Source: Magnetospirillum sp. (GTDB lineage Bacteria > Pseudomonadota > Alphaproteobacteria > CACIAM-22H2). From it: a DNA stretch of 64,000 nt. The stretch spans positions 459,565 through 523,564 of the forward strand of contig JAPZUA010000001.1 in the NCBI GenBank assembly GCA_027532905.1. The letters are read 5' to 3'. The position numbers and the translations under genes are program-made. Shown one piece after another: positions 26,442-37,106 of this stretch (position 1 is its first letter; the number at the start of each line of letters is the position of its first letter). The notes below the pieces were generated by a model. It saw only the letters and a list, made by a program, of their open reading frames with translations, made no database searches and was not told the DNA's origin.

Positions 26442-27440
26442 ATGCGTGTTGCACGTTTCGTCTTGGCACTCGCACTTGGTGTTTTTTCGCTCGCAGCGTT
26501 GCCTTGGGCGGCTCAGGCCCAAACGCTCGAAGACGCGCTGGGTGCCGTCTTCCGTCTCAAGACTTTCGTGCCGGCCGAAGCGCGCACGGCCCAGACGCTC
26601 GGCCGCGAGCGCGAAGGTTCGGCGATTTTGATCGACGCCAGCGGGCTCCTGGTGACCGCCGGCTACCTGATGGTCGAAGCTTCGGGCGGCGAGGTGCATC
26701 TGCCCGACGGGCGCGCTGTGCCCGCAACGATCGTCGGATACGACCAGGATAGCGGGCTTGGCCTCTTGCGCATGGCGGAGAGCCCCCGCGGGCTGAAACC
26801 CTTGGCGCTGGGCCGCTCGCGCGACGTGAGCGACCGCGATCCGGTCGCCATCCTCGCCTATGGCGGGCGCGCTTCGGCCGCCCCGGCCGCCGTCGTGTCG
26901 CGGCGCGCGTTTGCAGGCAATTGGGAGTATCTCTTGGACGAGGCGATCTGGACCGCCCCGCCGCATCCGGCTTGGAGCGGGGCCGCCCTCGTGGACGCCG
27001 ACGGGCGCTTGGTCGGCGTGGGCTCGCTCGTGGTCAACAATGCCAGCGGCACGCCCGATCCGATTCCGGGCAATGTGTTCATCCCGATCGATCTACTGCC
27101 GCCTTTGCTGGCCGACCTCATCGTGTCGGGCCAATCGACGGCGCCGGTGCGCCCGTGGCTCGGCATGACCTTGGGCGAATTGGGCGGCGGGCGGCTTGTG
27201 GTGCTGCGCGTGACGCCGCAAGGCCCAGCCGAAGCGGCCGGCATCAAGCGCGGCGACGTTGTGGCCGCCGTCAAAAACGCGCGGCCGGCGACGCTCGAAG
27301 AATTCTACCGCGCTTTATGGGCGCAAGGCCCGGCGGGCACTGTGCTGGAATTCGAACTCGTGCAGGACGGCGCAGTTCGGCGCATGAATGTGCCGTCGGT
27401 CGATCGGCGCAACCATTTGAAGCTGCGCACCACGCTCTAA
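26442..27440 (+). CDS. HtrA-like trypsin-fold/PDZ protein, predicted catalytically dead
   Basis: 332 residues from ATG 26442, with AAGGAG upstream and a Sec signal (MRVARFVLALALGVFSLAAL, cleavage near AQAQ). It has the HtrA layout: trypsin-like domain (about 35-220) and one PDZ domain (about 235-320, RPWLGMTLGEL, AAGIKRGDVVAAV). Two triad positions are lost. The His motif TNxH is VTAGYLM (Tyr75), and the Asp motif is YDQDSGLGLL (Gly105 in place of Asp). Ser179 remains in a degenerate PAWSGAAL instead of GNSGG. The fold is otherwise well kept, so it is probably a periplasmic pseudoprotease used as a chaperone, adaptor or sensor. The calls of fold and of residue loss rest on hand alignment. Confidence 0.8.
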   Translation: MRVARFVLALALGVFSLAALPWAAQAQTLEDALGAVFRLKTFVPAEARTAQTLGREREGSAILIDASGLLVTAGYLMVEASGGEVHLPDGRAVPATIVGYDQDSGLGLLRMAESPRGLKPLALGRSRDVSDRDPVAILAYGGRASAAPAAVVSRRAFAGNWEYLLDEAIWTAPPHPAWSGAALVDADGRLVGVGSLVVNNASGTPDPIPGNVFIPIDLLPPLLADLIVSGQSTAPVRPWLGMTLGELGGGRLVVLRVTPQGPAEAAGIKRGDVVAAVKNARPATLEEFYRALWAQGPAGTVLEFELVQDGAVRRMNVPSVDRRNHLKLRTTL

Positions 27441-27458
27441 CCTTCAGGACTCCAGCCT

Positions 27459-28181
27459 TCAGGCGATGTCGAGATAGCGGCGCTGGAGTTTCGCCGAGGC
27501 GATCCCGAGTACCGCCCAGAACACGGCGGCCGCCGCAAGCGACGCCAACGCAAAACGCTGCGCCAATTCGGCCGTCATCCCGTCTTCGCCCAACGGCCCG
27601 CTTTGGCCCATCAAGGCGACAAGGCCCGTCGCCTCGCCGGGTGCGCCCACCGCGTGCGGCAGCACGAGTGCGAGCAGACCCAACGCCCACAGCCAGCCGC
27701 CGCGCGAAAGCGCCATTAGTGCCACGCCGAGCAACGTCGCCACGGCCGTGCCAATCCACCAGGTTTGGCGTGCGAGGAGGTCGCCTTCGGCCATGCCCGG
27801 CAAAGCAGGGGCAAGCCCCAAAGCGGGGGCCAGCGAGAAAGCCGCAAACCCGGCGGCCCCGAGGCCCAAGCCCAAACGCCAATCGAGTGCGACGCCGCGT
27901 ACCGAGCGCGCCAGCAGCAAGGCGGCGTTGGCCAGCAGCGCAAAACCGACCCCGGCCAAAACGTCGAACAGCACCGACAGGCCGATGCGCGAGACCCCTT
28001 CGGGCGACCAATCATGGGCATGGTCATGCCCGTGCATATCCGCAGCCGGCATCGCCCCGACGACTTCGAAAGTTTCGGCGATCGCGATCAGCGGCCACAC
28101 GCCGACGGCCTGCAAAGCAGCGGCGACGAGCCCGGCGATCGCCCCGGCGACCAGGGCAACCCAGAACAGGCGCGCGATCAT
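27459..28181 (-). CDS. cbtA: CbtA-family cobalt transporter subunit
   Basis: 240 residues from ATG 28181, with about six membrane helices starting MIARLFWVALVAGAIAGLVA. A His-rich loop after the first helices (DMHGHDHAHDW) could bind metal. Further family features are ETFEVVGAMPAADMHG and LWALGLLALVLPHAVGAP. CbtA works with CbtB as a predicted energy-coupled cobalt importer, often under B12 control. Encoded 10 bases after cbtB. Cobalt would feed the B12-dependent MetH encoded nearby. Confidence 0.85.
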   Translation of the reverse strand: MIARLFWVALVAGAIAGLVAAALQAVGVWPLIAIAETFEVVGAMPAADMHGHDHAHDWSPEGVSRIGLSVLFDVLAGVGFALLANAALLLARSVRGVALDWRLGLGLGAAGFAAFSLAPALGLAPALPGMAEGDLLARQTWWIGTAVATLLGVALMALSRGGWLWALGLLALVLPHAVGAPGEATGLVALMGQSGPLGEDGMTAELAQRFALASLAAAAVFWAVLGIASAKLQRRYLDIA

Positions 28182-28191
28182 CGGACCGGCC

Positions 28192-28368
28192 TCAGTGGCA
28201 GGGGAAAGCGAAGCTGTGGCGCGAATCGTGCGCCGCATTGTGGATGACGGAAGCGCCGGCGAAACCGACGCCTGCCAGCACGAAGATGCCGAACAGCAGC
28301 GCCAAAGCGGCGGCCGAGGCGGCCTTGGCCCGGACGGCGGGCTGGACGTAAACGGTCTGCTGGATCAT
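28192..28368 (-). CDS. cbtB: CbtB-family cobalt transporter small subunit
   Basis: 58 residues from ATG 28368 (MIQQTVYVQPAVRAKAA). A single membrane helix, ALALLFGIFVLAGVGFAGAS, is followed by the metal-binding tail HNAAHDSRHSFAFPCH, with four His and a Cys, the CbtB hallmark. Cotranscribed with cbtA. I looked for a cobalamin riboswitch in the 74 bases upstream and found none; there is only an inverted repeat with arms at 28408-28417 and 28432-28440. Confidence 0.85.
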   Translation of the reverse strand: MIQQTVYVQPAVRAKAASAAALALLFGIFVLAGVGFAGASVIHNAAHDSRHSFAFPCH

Positions 28369-28422
28369 CGGCGAATCCCCCCGGCTCGAAATATTCGTTG
28401 AACCTAGCGCGGTTCGGACGCC

Positions 28423-28667
28423 TTGCGCAAGCCGACCGCGCCTCAGTACTTCTTTTCGTCGTGATCGGTGCAGATCTGCGGCGCGTTGCGGCACCAACTG
28501 CGCACGCTGGCCTGTCCGGCATTTTTAACGTCGTCGATGGAACAGGCGGCCAGTGCGGCCGCCACGAGTGCTGCCAGCGCCAGAGATTTGATTTTTCGCT
28601 GCATCGTCAAGGCCCCCCGAAAGCGGGGACACTAACGCTGCGCGTCGGCTTTGCGCAAGCCGACCGC
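28423..28667. repeat. 17-base direct repeat flanking the small lipoprotein gene
   Basis: TTGCGCAAGCCGACCGC occurs exactly at 28423-28439 (intergenic, 3' of the small lipoprotein gene) and at 28651-28667 (inside the thioesterase 3' end). The copies bracket the small gene, which could mean a local duplication or insertion. Confidence 0.6.
28443..28604 (-). CDS. Small putative lipoprotein, 53 residues
   Basis: Short frame from ATG 28604 to TGA 28443. The N-terminus MQRKIKSLALAALVAAALAAC is a textbook lipoprotein signal: two or three basic residues, an Ala/Leu core and LAAC. The mature peptide of about 32 residues starts CSIDDVKNAGQASVRSW and contains two further Cys, seven residues apart, then ends acidic/basic with DHDEKKY. 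No family is recognised. It lies between the thioesterase and cbtB on the same strand, with 27- and 74-base gaps. The coding call rests on the clean lipobox and lack of interruption. Confidence 0.6.
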   Translation of the reverse strand: MQRKIKSLALAALVAAALAACSIDDVKNAGQASVRSWCRNAPQICTDHDEKKY

Positions 28668-29141
28668 CCGCCCGGCCCCTTCGGGGATCGGCAAAGCCGC
28701 ATGGGACGCGGCGAAGCCCGCGATGCGCGCGCGATCGTCGTCGGCAAACGGTATGGCGCGGCGCATGCCGAGATCGACATGCAGCGACAGCATTTCCATG
28801 GTTGCAGCAAGCGTGCCGGTCGTCTTGTGGCGCAGCGTGTGGAAATAATGCAGCCGCTTGTCGCCCGCGCCGAGGATCTGCGTCGCCACACGCACCTCGT
28901 CGCCAAGCGTGAGTTCAGCCAGATACCGCACATGCGCTTCGACGGCGAAGAAGCTGCGTCCGCTGCGCTTGCGCCAGGCAGCCCCGAAATCCATCGCCTC
29001 GAACAGCGCGTCGGTCGCGTTGTCGAACACGAGCACGTAGAAGGCGACGTTCATGTGGCCGTTGTAGTCGATCCATTCGGGGCGGATCGCTTCGGCATGG
29101 CGGTCGTACGGGGCGGCGAAGGCAGTGTTTTTCGTATCCAT
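28632..29141 (-). CDS. Hotdog-fold acyl-CoA thioesterase (4-hydroxybenzoyl-CoA type)
   Basis: 169 residues. The active-site region RPEWIDYNGHMNVAFYVLVF and the following SFFAVEAHVRYLAELTLGDE are typical of the YbgC/FadM-like thioesterase class, as is LGAGDKRLHYFHTLRHKTTG. The substrate is unknown; it may act on carnitine- or choline-related CoA thioesters, as several relatives do, but that is inference. Same strand as the small lipoprotein and cbtBA genes. Confidence 0.85.
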   Translation of the reverse strand: MDTKNTAFAAPYDRHAEAIRPEWIDYNGHMNVAFYVLVFDNATDALFEAMDFGAAWRKRSGRSFFAVEAHVRYLAELTLGDEVRVATQILGAGDKRLHYFHTLRHKTTGTLAATMEMLSLHVDLGMRRAIPFADDDRARIAGFAASHAALPIPEGAGRAVGLRKADAQR

Positions 29142-29208
29142 GGAAGCGAGAATGCGCCCGACCTTGGCGATTGGGCAAGAGCCCGCAAAACCATGCTAAA
29201 GAATTTCC

Positions 29209-30153
29209 ATGACGCCGAACCAAATGCTGAGCTGGGTCAATTCCCGCGCCTCGACCATCCTTGCTTTGTGCCTGTTCGCAGGGATGGTGCTGCCCGATCT
29301 TGCCGCCGCCGCACGCCCCTATCTGCTGCCGGCCGTGACGATCCTGCTTGCCACGGCCATTCTGCGCATGGATTGGCGCACGCTGGCCGAGCCGCTGCGC
29401 GAACCTGTGAAACTGGCGATCCTCGTGGTGCTGCTGATGGTGGGGGTCCCGCTCGCGGCCGTCCCGCTGGCGGCATGGCTGCTGCCCGCCCCGCTCGCGC
29501 TTTCGATCGGGATTTTCGCCACAGCACCCATCCTCGTGTCGATGACGGCCTATGCGCGCATGCTCGGGCTCGATTCGCGCTGGGCGCTCGTGCTGCTCGT
29601 CGGCACCAGCCTTGCTGTACCCTTCACCTTGCCCCCGCTCGCGGCGGCATTGCTGCAGCTGGAAGTCGGCATCAGTGCGAGCGACCTGCTGCTGCGGCTC
29701 GCCGCCCTCGTCGGCGGGGCCTTTGCGGCCGCCTGGATCGTGCGCAAAATCGCGGGCCCCGTGCGCCTGCAGCGCTGGGACAATGCCATCGGCGGGATCG
29801 GCGTTCTGCTGCTCGTCGTCTTCGCGTTCGGGGCCGTCGACGGATTTGCCGAGGCGATTTGGGCCGAGCCCGGCAAGGTCGCACTTTATATGGTCGCCGC
29901 ATTTGCGGCCAATTTCGGCCTTCAGGCTTTGGCGGCAGCCTTGATGCTGCCCTTCGAAAAACCGCTCGGCCTCAAGCGCACCGAAACGCTGACCGCGTGC
30001 TTGGGTGCAGGCAACCGCAATTTCGCCTTGGTGGTGGGGGCGATCGGCGTTGGCAGCGACAGCGACCTCTTCCTCTATTTCACCTGCATGCAGTTCCCGA
30101 TCTACATGACGCCGGCCCTGCTGGGGCCCATCTACCGGCGGGCTTTGCGCTAG
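29209..30153 (+). CDS. Bile acid:sodium symporter (BASS) family transporter
   Basis: 314-residue membrane protein with about ten helices. Two family-type repeats are seen: LFATAPILVSMTAYARMLGL (read with SIGIF before it) and CLGAGNRNFALVVGAIGVG, the second resembling the crossover motif of BASS/ASBT proteins. Bacterial members move organic anions or sulfur metabolites with Na+. The substrate is undefined. Convergent with metH; the genes end 13 bases apart. Confidence 0.82.
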   Translation: MTPNQMLSWVNSRASTILALCLFAGMVLPDLAAAARPYLLPAVTILLATAILRMDWRTLAEPLREPVKLAILVVLLMVGVPLAAVPLAAWLLPAPLALSIGIFATAPILVSMTAYARMLGLDSRWALVLLVGTSLAVPFTLPPLAAALLQLEVGISASDLLLRLAALVGGAFAAAWIVRKIAGPVRLQRWDNAIGGIGVLLLVVFAFGAVDGFAEAIWAEPGKVALYMVAAFAANFGLQALAAALMLPFEKPLGLKRTETLTACLGAGNRNFALVVGAIGVGSDSDLFLYFTCMQFPIYMTPALLGPIYRRALR

Positions 30154-30166
30154 GCGCGCGCAGCCC

Positions 30167-32809
<2,643 letters not shown>

Positions 32810-32810
32810 G

Positions 32811-33863
32811 TCAGAAACTCACCGCTTCCATGCCCGCAAGCCGCAGCCGCGCGCCGAGTTTTGGGATCTTGCGCGGCGGCACGCCCGCCACCGACTTGGC
32901 GATCGCCGCGATATGGCCGGGTGTCGTACCACAGCAGCCGCCAACCACGTTGATCCAGCCATTGCGCGCCCACACGCCCACGAGTTGGCCGGTCATTTCC
33001 GGCGGCTCGTCGTAGGCGCCCATGTCGTTGGGCAAACCCGCATTGGGATAGACGCAGATCAGCGTGTCCGCGCGCCCCTGGATGTCGCCGACGTAAGGAT
33101 AGAGTTCGGTCGCCCCGAACGAGCAATTCATGCCCATGGTGAGCGGCTTTGCGTGGCGCACCGAATTCCAGAACGCTTCGACCGTCTGGCCGGAGAGATT
33201 GCGCCCGGCCATGTCGGTCAGCGTGAATGAGCACATGACCGGAATCTCTTCGCCGCGCGCTTCGCCCGCTTCCGAACACGCCACGAGGGCGGCCTTGGCG
33301 TTCAGCGAGTCGAACACGGTTTCGACCATGATGAAATCCGCCCCGCCGTCGAGCAGCCCGTCGATCTGTTCGCGGTAAATGTCGCGCATCTCGTCGAACG
33401 ACACCGCGCGGTAGCCCGGATTGTTGACGTCCGGGCTGATCGACAGCGTCTTGTTCGTCGGCCCCAAAGCGCCGATCACGAAGAGCGGCTTGTCCGGATT
33501 TTTGGCCATCGCCGCATCGCAGGCTTTGCGGATCACTTGGGCCGCCGCAATGCTGATCTCGCGCGCCTGCGCCTGCAGCCCGTAATCGGCCAAACTGATG
33601 GCGTTGGAGTTGAAGCTGTTGGTGGCGAGAAGATCGGCACCGGCGTCGATGTATTTGTTGCAGATCTCGGCCACGATCTCGGGGCGCGTGAGATTGAGCA
33701 GGTCGTTGTTACCCTTCTGGTCGTGATTGTAGATACGCCCATTGCGGTAGCCCGCCTCGTCGAGCTTGTAGCTCTGGATCATCGAGCCGTAAGGCCCGTC
33801 CTTCACGAGGATGCGTTCGGCCGCGACTTTGCGGAACAACTCGGCTTTTTGCGCGCGTGTCAT
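32811..33863 (-). CDS. Methionine synthase homocysteine-binding subunit (split MetH N-terminus)
   Basis: 350 residues from ATG 33863, a free-standing zinc-dependent homocysteine S-methyltransferase domain. Features: [19 protein letters not shown] at the start, [18 protein letters not shown], and zinc ligands in [14 protein letters not shown] and [16 protein letters not shown]. It supplies the first MetH module, with the rest in the next gene one base downstream, so both are surely cotranslated. The split arrangement is known from several alphaproteobacteria. Confidence 0.95.
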   Translation of the reverse strand: MTRAQKAELFRKVAAERILVKDGPYGSMIQSYKLDEAGYRNGRIYNHDQKGNNDLLNLTRPEIVAEICNKYIDAGADLLATNSFNSNAISLADYGLQAQAREISIAAAQVIRKACDAAMAKNPDKPLFVIGALGPTNKTLSISPDVNNPGYRAVSFDEMRDIYREQIDGLLDGGADFIMVETVFDSLNAKAALVACSEAGEARGEEIPVMCSFTLTDMAGRNLSGQTVEAFWNSVRHAKPLTMGMNCSFGATELYPYVGDIQGRADTLICVYPNAGLPNDMGAYDEPPEMTGQLVGVWARNGWINVVGGCCGTTPGHIAAIAKSVAGVPPRKIPKLGARLRLAGMEAVSF

Positions 33864-33874
33864 GGATGGGTCTT

Positions 33875-34789
33875 TCAAGCCGATTTTGCCGCAAGCGGTG
33901 CTGCGATCTTGGCCGGGCGCAGGCCCAGCACATGGCAGATCGAATAGGCGAGATCGGCGCGGTTGAGCGTGTAGAAATGGAAATTGGTCACGCCGTGCGC
34001 CTGAAGCCGCCGGCACTGCTCGGCCGCGACCATTGCGGCGACAAGGCGGCGCGTTTCGGGATCGGGATCGAGGCCGTCGAACAGGTCGGCAAGCCAGCCG
34101 GGCACCGATGCGCCGCACATTTTCGAGAATTTCTGCACTTGCGCGAAATTCGTCACCGGCAGGATGCCGGGCACGATTTCGTTGCGAATGCCGCGTGCCG
34201 CACAGCGGTCGCGATAGCGCAGATAGACGTCGGTGTCGAAAAAATACTGCGTGATGGCGCGATTGGCACCCGCATCGAACTTGGCCTTGAGATAGTCGAT
34301 GTCGGCCTCGGGCGAGGGCGCATCGGGATGGGATTCGGGATACGCACCCACGGATATGTCGAAATTCGCGATGCGCCGAATGCCGGCCACGAGGTCGTTG
34401 GCATAGGCATAGCCGCCGGGATGCGGCTCGTATTTGGTCTGGCCCGCCTGCGGATCGCCGCGCAAGGCCACGATATGGCGCACGCCCGCCGCCCAGTAAC
34501 TGCGCACGACGTCGTCGATTTCCTCGCGCGTGGCGGCAACGCAGGTGAGATGCGCGGCCGGCGACACGTCGCTTTCCGACGCGATGCGCTTGACGACCGC
34601 ATGCGTGCGCTCGCGCGTCGACCCGCCTGCCCCATAGGTGACCGAAACGAAGCGCGGACCCAGCGGCGCCAAGCGCTCGAACGCGGCCCACAGCTGCTTG
34701 TCCATCTCTTCGTTCTTGGGCGGGAAAAATTCGAAACTAACGGTGATCGCACCAGTCGCGGTTTCGCCGCCGAAAAGCCGTTCGTTCAT
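33875..34789 (-). CDS. metF: 5,10-methylenetetrahydrofolate reductase MetF
   Basis: 304-residue FAD-dependent reductase making methyl-THF for MetH. The active-site Glu lies in SFEFFPPKNEEMDKQ. Other signatures are FVSVTYGAGGSTRERTH, HIVALRGDPQAGQTKYEPHP, ITQYFFDTDVYLRYRDRC and GILPVTNFAQV. The start at ATG 34789 is clear; the longer frame overlaps the regulator gene. It is 23 bases after the ArsR-methyltransferase gene and 11 bases before split metH. Confidence 0.97.
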   Translation of the reverse strand: MNERLFGGETATGAITVSFEFFPPKNEEMDKQLWAAFERLAPLGPRFVSVTYGAGGSTRERTHAVVKRIASESDVSPAAHLTCVAATREEIDDVVRSYWAAGVRHIVALRGDPQAGQTKYEPHPGGYAYANDLVAGIRRIANFDISVGAYPESHPDAPSPEADIDYLKAKFDAGANRAITQYFFDTDVYLRYRDRCAARGIRNEIVPGILPVTNFAQVQKFSKMCGASVPGWLADLFDGLDPDPETRRLVAAMVAAEQCRRLQAHGVTNFHFYTLNRADLAYSICHVLGLRPAKIAAPLAAKSA

Positions 34790-34812
34790 GGGGGGAAGGT
34801 TCCTTCTTCTAT

Positions 34813-35814
34813 TCACGAGGCCAATGAGGTGGGGGCAAGAGAGGTAGGTGCAGCATAAGCGCTTGCCGCCTTGTCGCCCGCCCACAGGCAGACGGTCAAA
34901 GCTTCGCCCGGCAGTTTGACCGGAGCGACGGGGACGAGACCTGCTGCAAGCAGCCAGGCGCGCATGTCGGCATCGGCAAAACCGAGGCGCCGATGCGCGT
35001 TTTCGCTGCGCAGCGCATCGTAGGTGTGGGGTGCGAAATCGACGATCACAAGCCGCCCGCTGGGACGCAGCACGCGCGCGGCTTCGGCCACCACGGCCGC
35101 CGGATCGTCGGCAAAATGCAGCACCTGGTGGATCGTCACCACGTCGAATTCGGGCGCGTCCCAGGCGAGGCGATACATGTCGCCCTGGCGCACATAAACA
35201 TTCGCAAGCCCCGCCTTGGCGATGTTGGCGCGCGCCACGCGCAGCATCTCGTGCGACTGGTCGATGCCCACGCCGCGCGCACCGCGGGCACCCAGCAGCT
35301 CGAGCATGCGCCCCGTGCCCGTGCCGATATCGAGCATGTCGAAGCCCGCGCGCGGCGGCATCAGATCGAGCAGGCGCTGCTCGACCTCGCGGTCGTGCGC
35401 ATGCAGCGAGCGGATGCGGTCCCAGCTTGCGGCATTGGCGTCGAAATACGCGGCCGCGCGGGCGGCCCGCGTCGCGCGCACGGCGTTGAGGCCGTCGCGG
35501 TCGCGCTGCAGCTGCGCATCGTCGGTCGGCAGCAATTCGGCGAGCTTGCGCACGAGTGCGCCGACCGAGCCGTCCGCATGCGTGCCGGCCGCGAGCCGGT
35601 AGAAAACCCAACTGCCCTCGGGCAGCCGGTCGAGCAGGCCTGCGTCGCACAGCAATTTGAGATGGCGCGACACGCGCGGCTGGCTCTGCCCCAGAATCTG
35701 CACCAATTCACTGACCGTAAGCTCACCCTTTGCGCACAGCGCCAACAACCGCAGCCTTGTGGGCTCGGCGGCGGCGCGCAAGGCTTCCAAAACTGTGCTC
35801 AGCGACAGCGACAT
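34813..35814 (-). CDS. ArsR-family regulator fused to a SAM methyltransferase (SahR-like)
   Basis: 333 residues from ATG 35814, with AGGAG upstream. Residues 1-100 form an ArsR winged helix (LEALRAAAEPTRLRLLALCA, SELVQILGQSQPRVSRHLKL, WVFYRLAAG). There are no metal-binding Cys pairs, which argues against a metal sensor. Residues about 125-310 form a class I methyltransferase (DMLDIGTGTGRMLELLG, VYVRQGDMYRLAW, QVLHFADDPAAVVAEAAR). It heads the metF-metH operon. SahR proteins of the ArsR family sense S-adenosylhomocysteine and repress methionine-cycle genes; some carry such a methyltransferase domain. Autoregulation through the palindrome at 35828-35862 is likely. Confidence 0.85.
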   Translation of the reverse strand: MSLSLSTVLEALRAAAEPTRLRLLALCAKGELTVSELVQILGQSQPRVSRHLKLLCDAGLLDRLPEGSWVFYRLAAGTHADGSVGALVRKLAELLPTDDAQLQRDRDGLNAVRATRAARAAAYFDANAASWDRIRSLHAHDREVEQRLLDLMPPRAGFDMLDIGTGTGRMLELLGARGARGVGIDQSHEMLRVARANIAKAGLANVYVRQGDMYRLAWDAPEFDVVTIHQVLHFADDPAAVVAEAARVLRPSGRLVIVDFAPHTYDALRSENAHRRLGFADADMRAWLLAAGLVPVAPVKLPGEALTVCLWAGDKAASAYAAPTSLAPTSLAS

Positions 35815-35827
35815 TCCTACTCCTAAG

Positions 35828-35862
35828 AAACATACATATAACGATATGTTTATATCTTGCAA
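35828..35862 (-). promoter_or_regulatory. Promoter and palindromic operator of the sahR-like/metF/metH operon
   Basis: On the minus strand, TTGCAA (35857-35862) and TATATG (35835-35840) are 16 bases apart. The -10 box is embedded in the perfect inverted repeat ACATAT-AACG-ATATGT (35834-35849), nested in wider AAACATA/TATGTTT arms (35828-35851). This AT-rich palindrome stands out in a GC-rich genome. It is placed so that a bound ArsR-type dimer would block polymerase. Confidence 0.65.
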
Positions 35863-35898
35863 TAGATAAGTCGAGCTGACTTCGATTTAGACCAGATT

Positions 35899-35922
35899 GC
35901 CTGTTGTATCGGCGCAACAGGC
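35899..35922. repeat. Inverted repeat in the 35815-36201 gap
   Basis: GCCTGTTG (35899-35906) and CAACAGGC (35915-35922) form a perfect 8-bp stem with an 8-base loop. No T-run follows on either strand, so it is more likely an operator or leader structure than a terminator. Apart from this and the operator at 35828-35862, I see no gene in the 387-base gap before mlaA. Confidence 0.5.
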
Positions 35923-36201
35923 GGAGGCGGAAGCCTGTGGGGCAATTGTCGGGCTATGGTTTTGGCGCCAGGCCCTATGATAACAATTCGTTCTGCAAGG
36001 CTCGATTCGTACCAAAGGGCGCGGTGTCGGGAGTGCAGAACATGCCGAAAGATCGAGTCTAACGTGGGCAAAGATCCGAAGCTGTTCAGCGTTCGTAAAC
36101 GTATTCGTGCTACCGTCGTTGTCGCTTGGGCGGGGGTCTCGGATCTCTGAAGCGTTTCTGGGTCAATAGTCGCGTCTCGTCTCGAAGGGTTCCCCACTCC
36201 A

Positions 36202-37083
36202 ATGTCGCTCACGTCGAATTTGCGCTTGTCGGATTTCGCTTTGGTGCGTCGTACGTGTCTGACGGCGCTGCTTGCGACCAGCCTCCTTGTCGGCGCTTCG
36301 GCCGCACGCGCCGCCGAGCAATCGGCAACCGCCGTGCAGGTCCAAATCGCGCCGGTCCAAATCGCACAGGCAAACGAAGCGGGCGGCGAAATCTGGGACC
36401 CGATTGAGCCGGTCAACCGCTACTTCTTCGAAGTGAACCGCTTTCTCGACGAAGTGATGCTGAAGCCCGCCGCCGCCTGGTACGGCCTGCTGCCGCAGGG
36501 CGTGCGCACGGGAACCGGCAATTTCCTCGGCAATCTGCGCACACCGTGGACCGTCGCCAATGACGGGCTGCAGGGCCAGGGCGAACGTGCCGGTACGGCC
36601 GTCGCGCGCTTCTTCATCAACACGCTGATCGGCTTTTTCGGCGTCTTCGATCCGGCCAAGGAATTGGGCTTCGCACCGCACGACGAAGACGCGGGCCAGA
36701 CCTTCGGCAGCTGGGGCGTCGAGGACGGCCCCTATCTGATGCTGCCCGTGCTGGGCTCGTCGAACGGCCGCGACCTCGTCGGCTTCGTGGTCGATGCGTT
36801 CCTCGATCCGTTCAATCTGCTCACGCGCGGCACGCGTATCGACTGGGCGCCCTACGCGCGCGCCGGCACCACGGCCGTGCATTATCGCGACGCCAACAAA
36901 CAGCAGATCGAAGATCTGCAGCGCAGCTCGACCGATCTCTACGCGACCGTGCGCCGCGTTTCGGTCGAACGTCGCCGCGCGGAAATCCGCAATGCCGATC
37001 CGGGCTCCAGCCCGCCCTCGCCGCGCATGACCGACGGCGACGTTCCCGGCGTTTCGGGTTCGCGCGCCGACGCAGCGCAGTGA
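36202..37083 (+). CDS. mlaA: MlaA (VacJ)-family phospholipid-trafficking protein, without a lipobox
   Basis: 293 residues. The conserved MlaA core is clear: IWDPIEPVNRYFFEVNRFLD, VRTGTGNFLGNLRTPWTVAN, RFFINTLIGFFGVFDPAKEL, TFGSWGVEDGPYLMLPVLG and DAFLDPFNLL. In E. coli MlaA is a lipoprotein. Here the signal region (LTALLATSLLVGASAARAAE) ends in a signal peptidase I-type site and has no Cys after the hydrophobic core. It probably removes surface-exposed phospholipid with an outer-membrane porin. Followed 23 bases later by mlaC. Confidence 0.93.
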   Translation: MSLTSNLRLSDFALVRRTCLTALLATSLLVGASAARAAEQSATAVQVQIAPVQIAQANEAGGEIWDPIEPVNRYFFEVNRFLDEVMLKPAAAWYGLLPQGVRTGTGNFLGNLRTPWTVANDGLQGQGERAGTAVARFFINTLIGFFGVFDPAKELGFAPHDEDAGQTFGSWGVEDGPYLMLPVLGSSNGRDLVGFVVDAFLDPFNLLTRGTRIDWAPYARAGTTAVHYRDANKQQIEDLQRSSTDLYATVRRVSVERRRAEIRNADPGSSPPSPRMTDGDVPGVSGSRADAAQ

Positions 37084-37106
37084 CGGACGCAAGGGGATAA
37101 CGCGCC

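Noticed and set aside
28369-28442. Cobalamin riboswitch before cbtB
   Set aside because: The gap is only 74 bases and lacks the B12-box and the needed length; only a simple inverted repeat is present.
35815-36201. SAM or SAH riboswitch before the metF-metH operon
   Set aside because: No recognisable SAM-II or SAH aptamer; the regulator's start is only about 20 bases from the -10 box, leaving no room.
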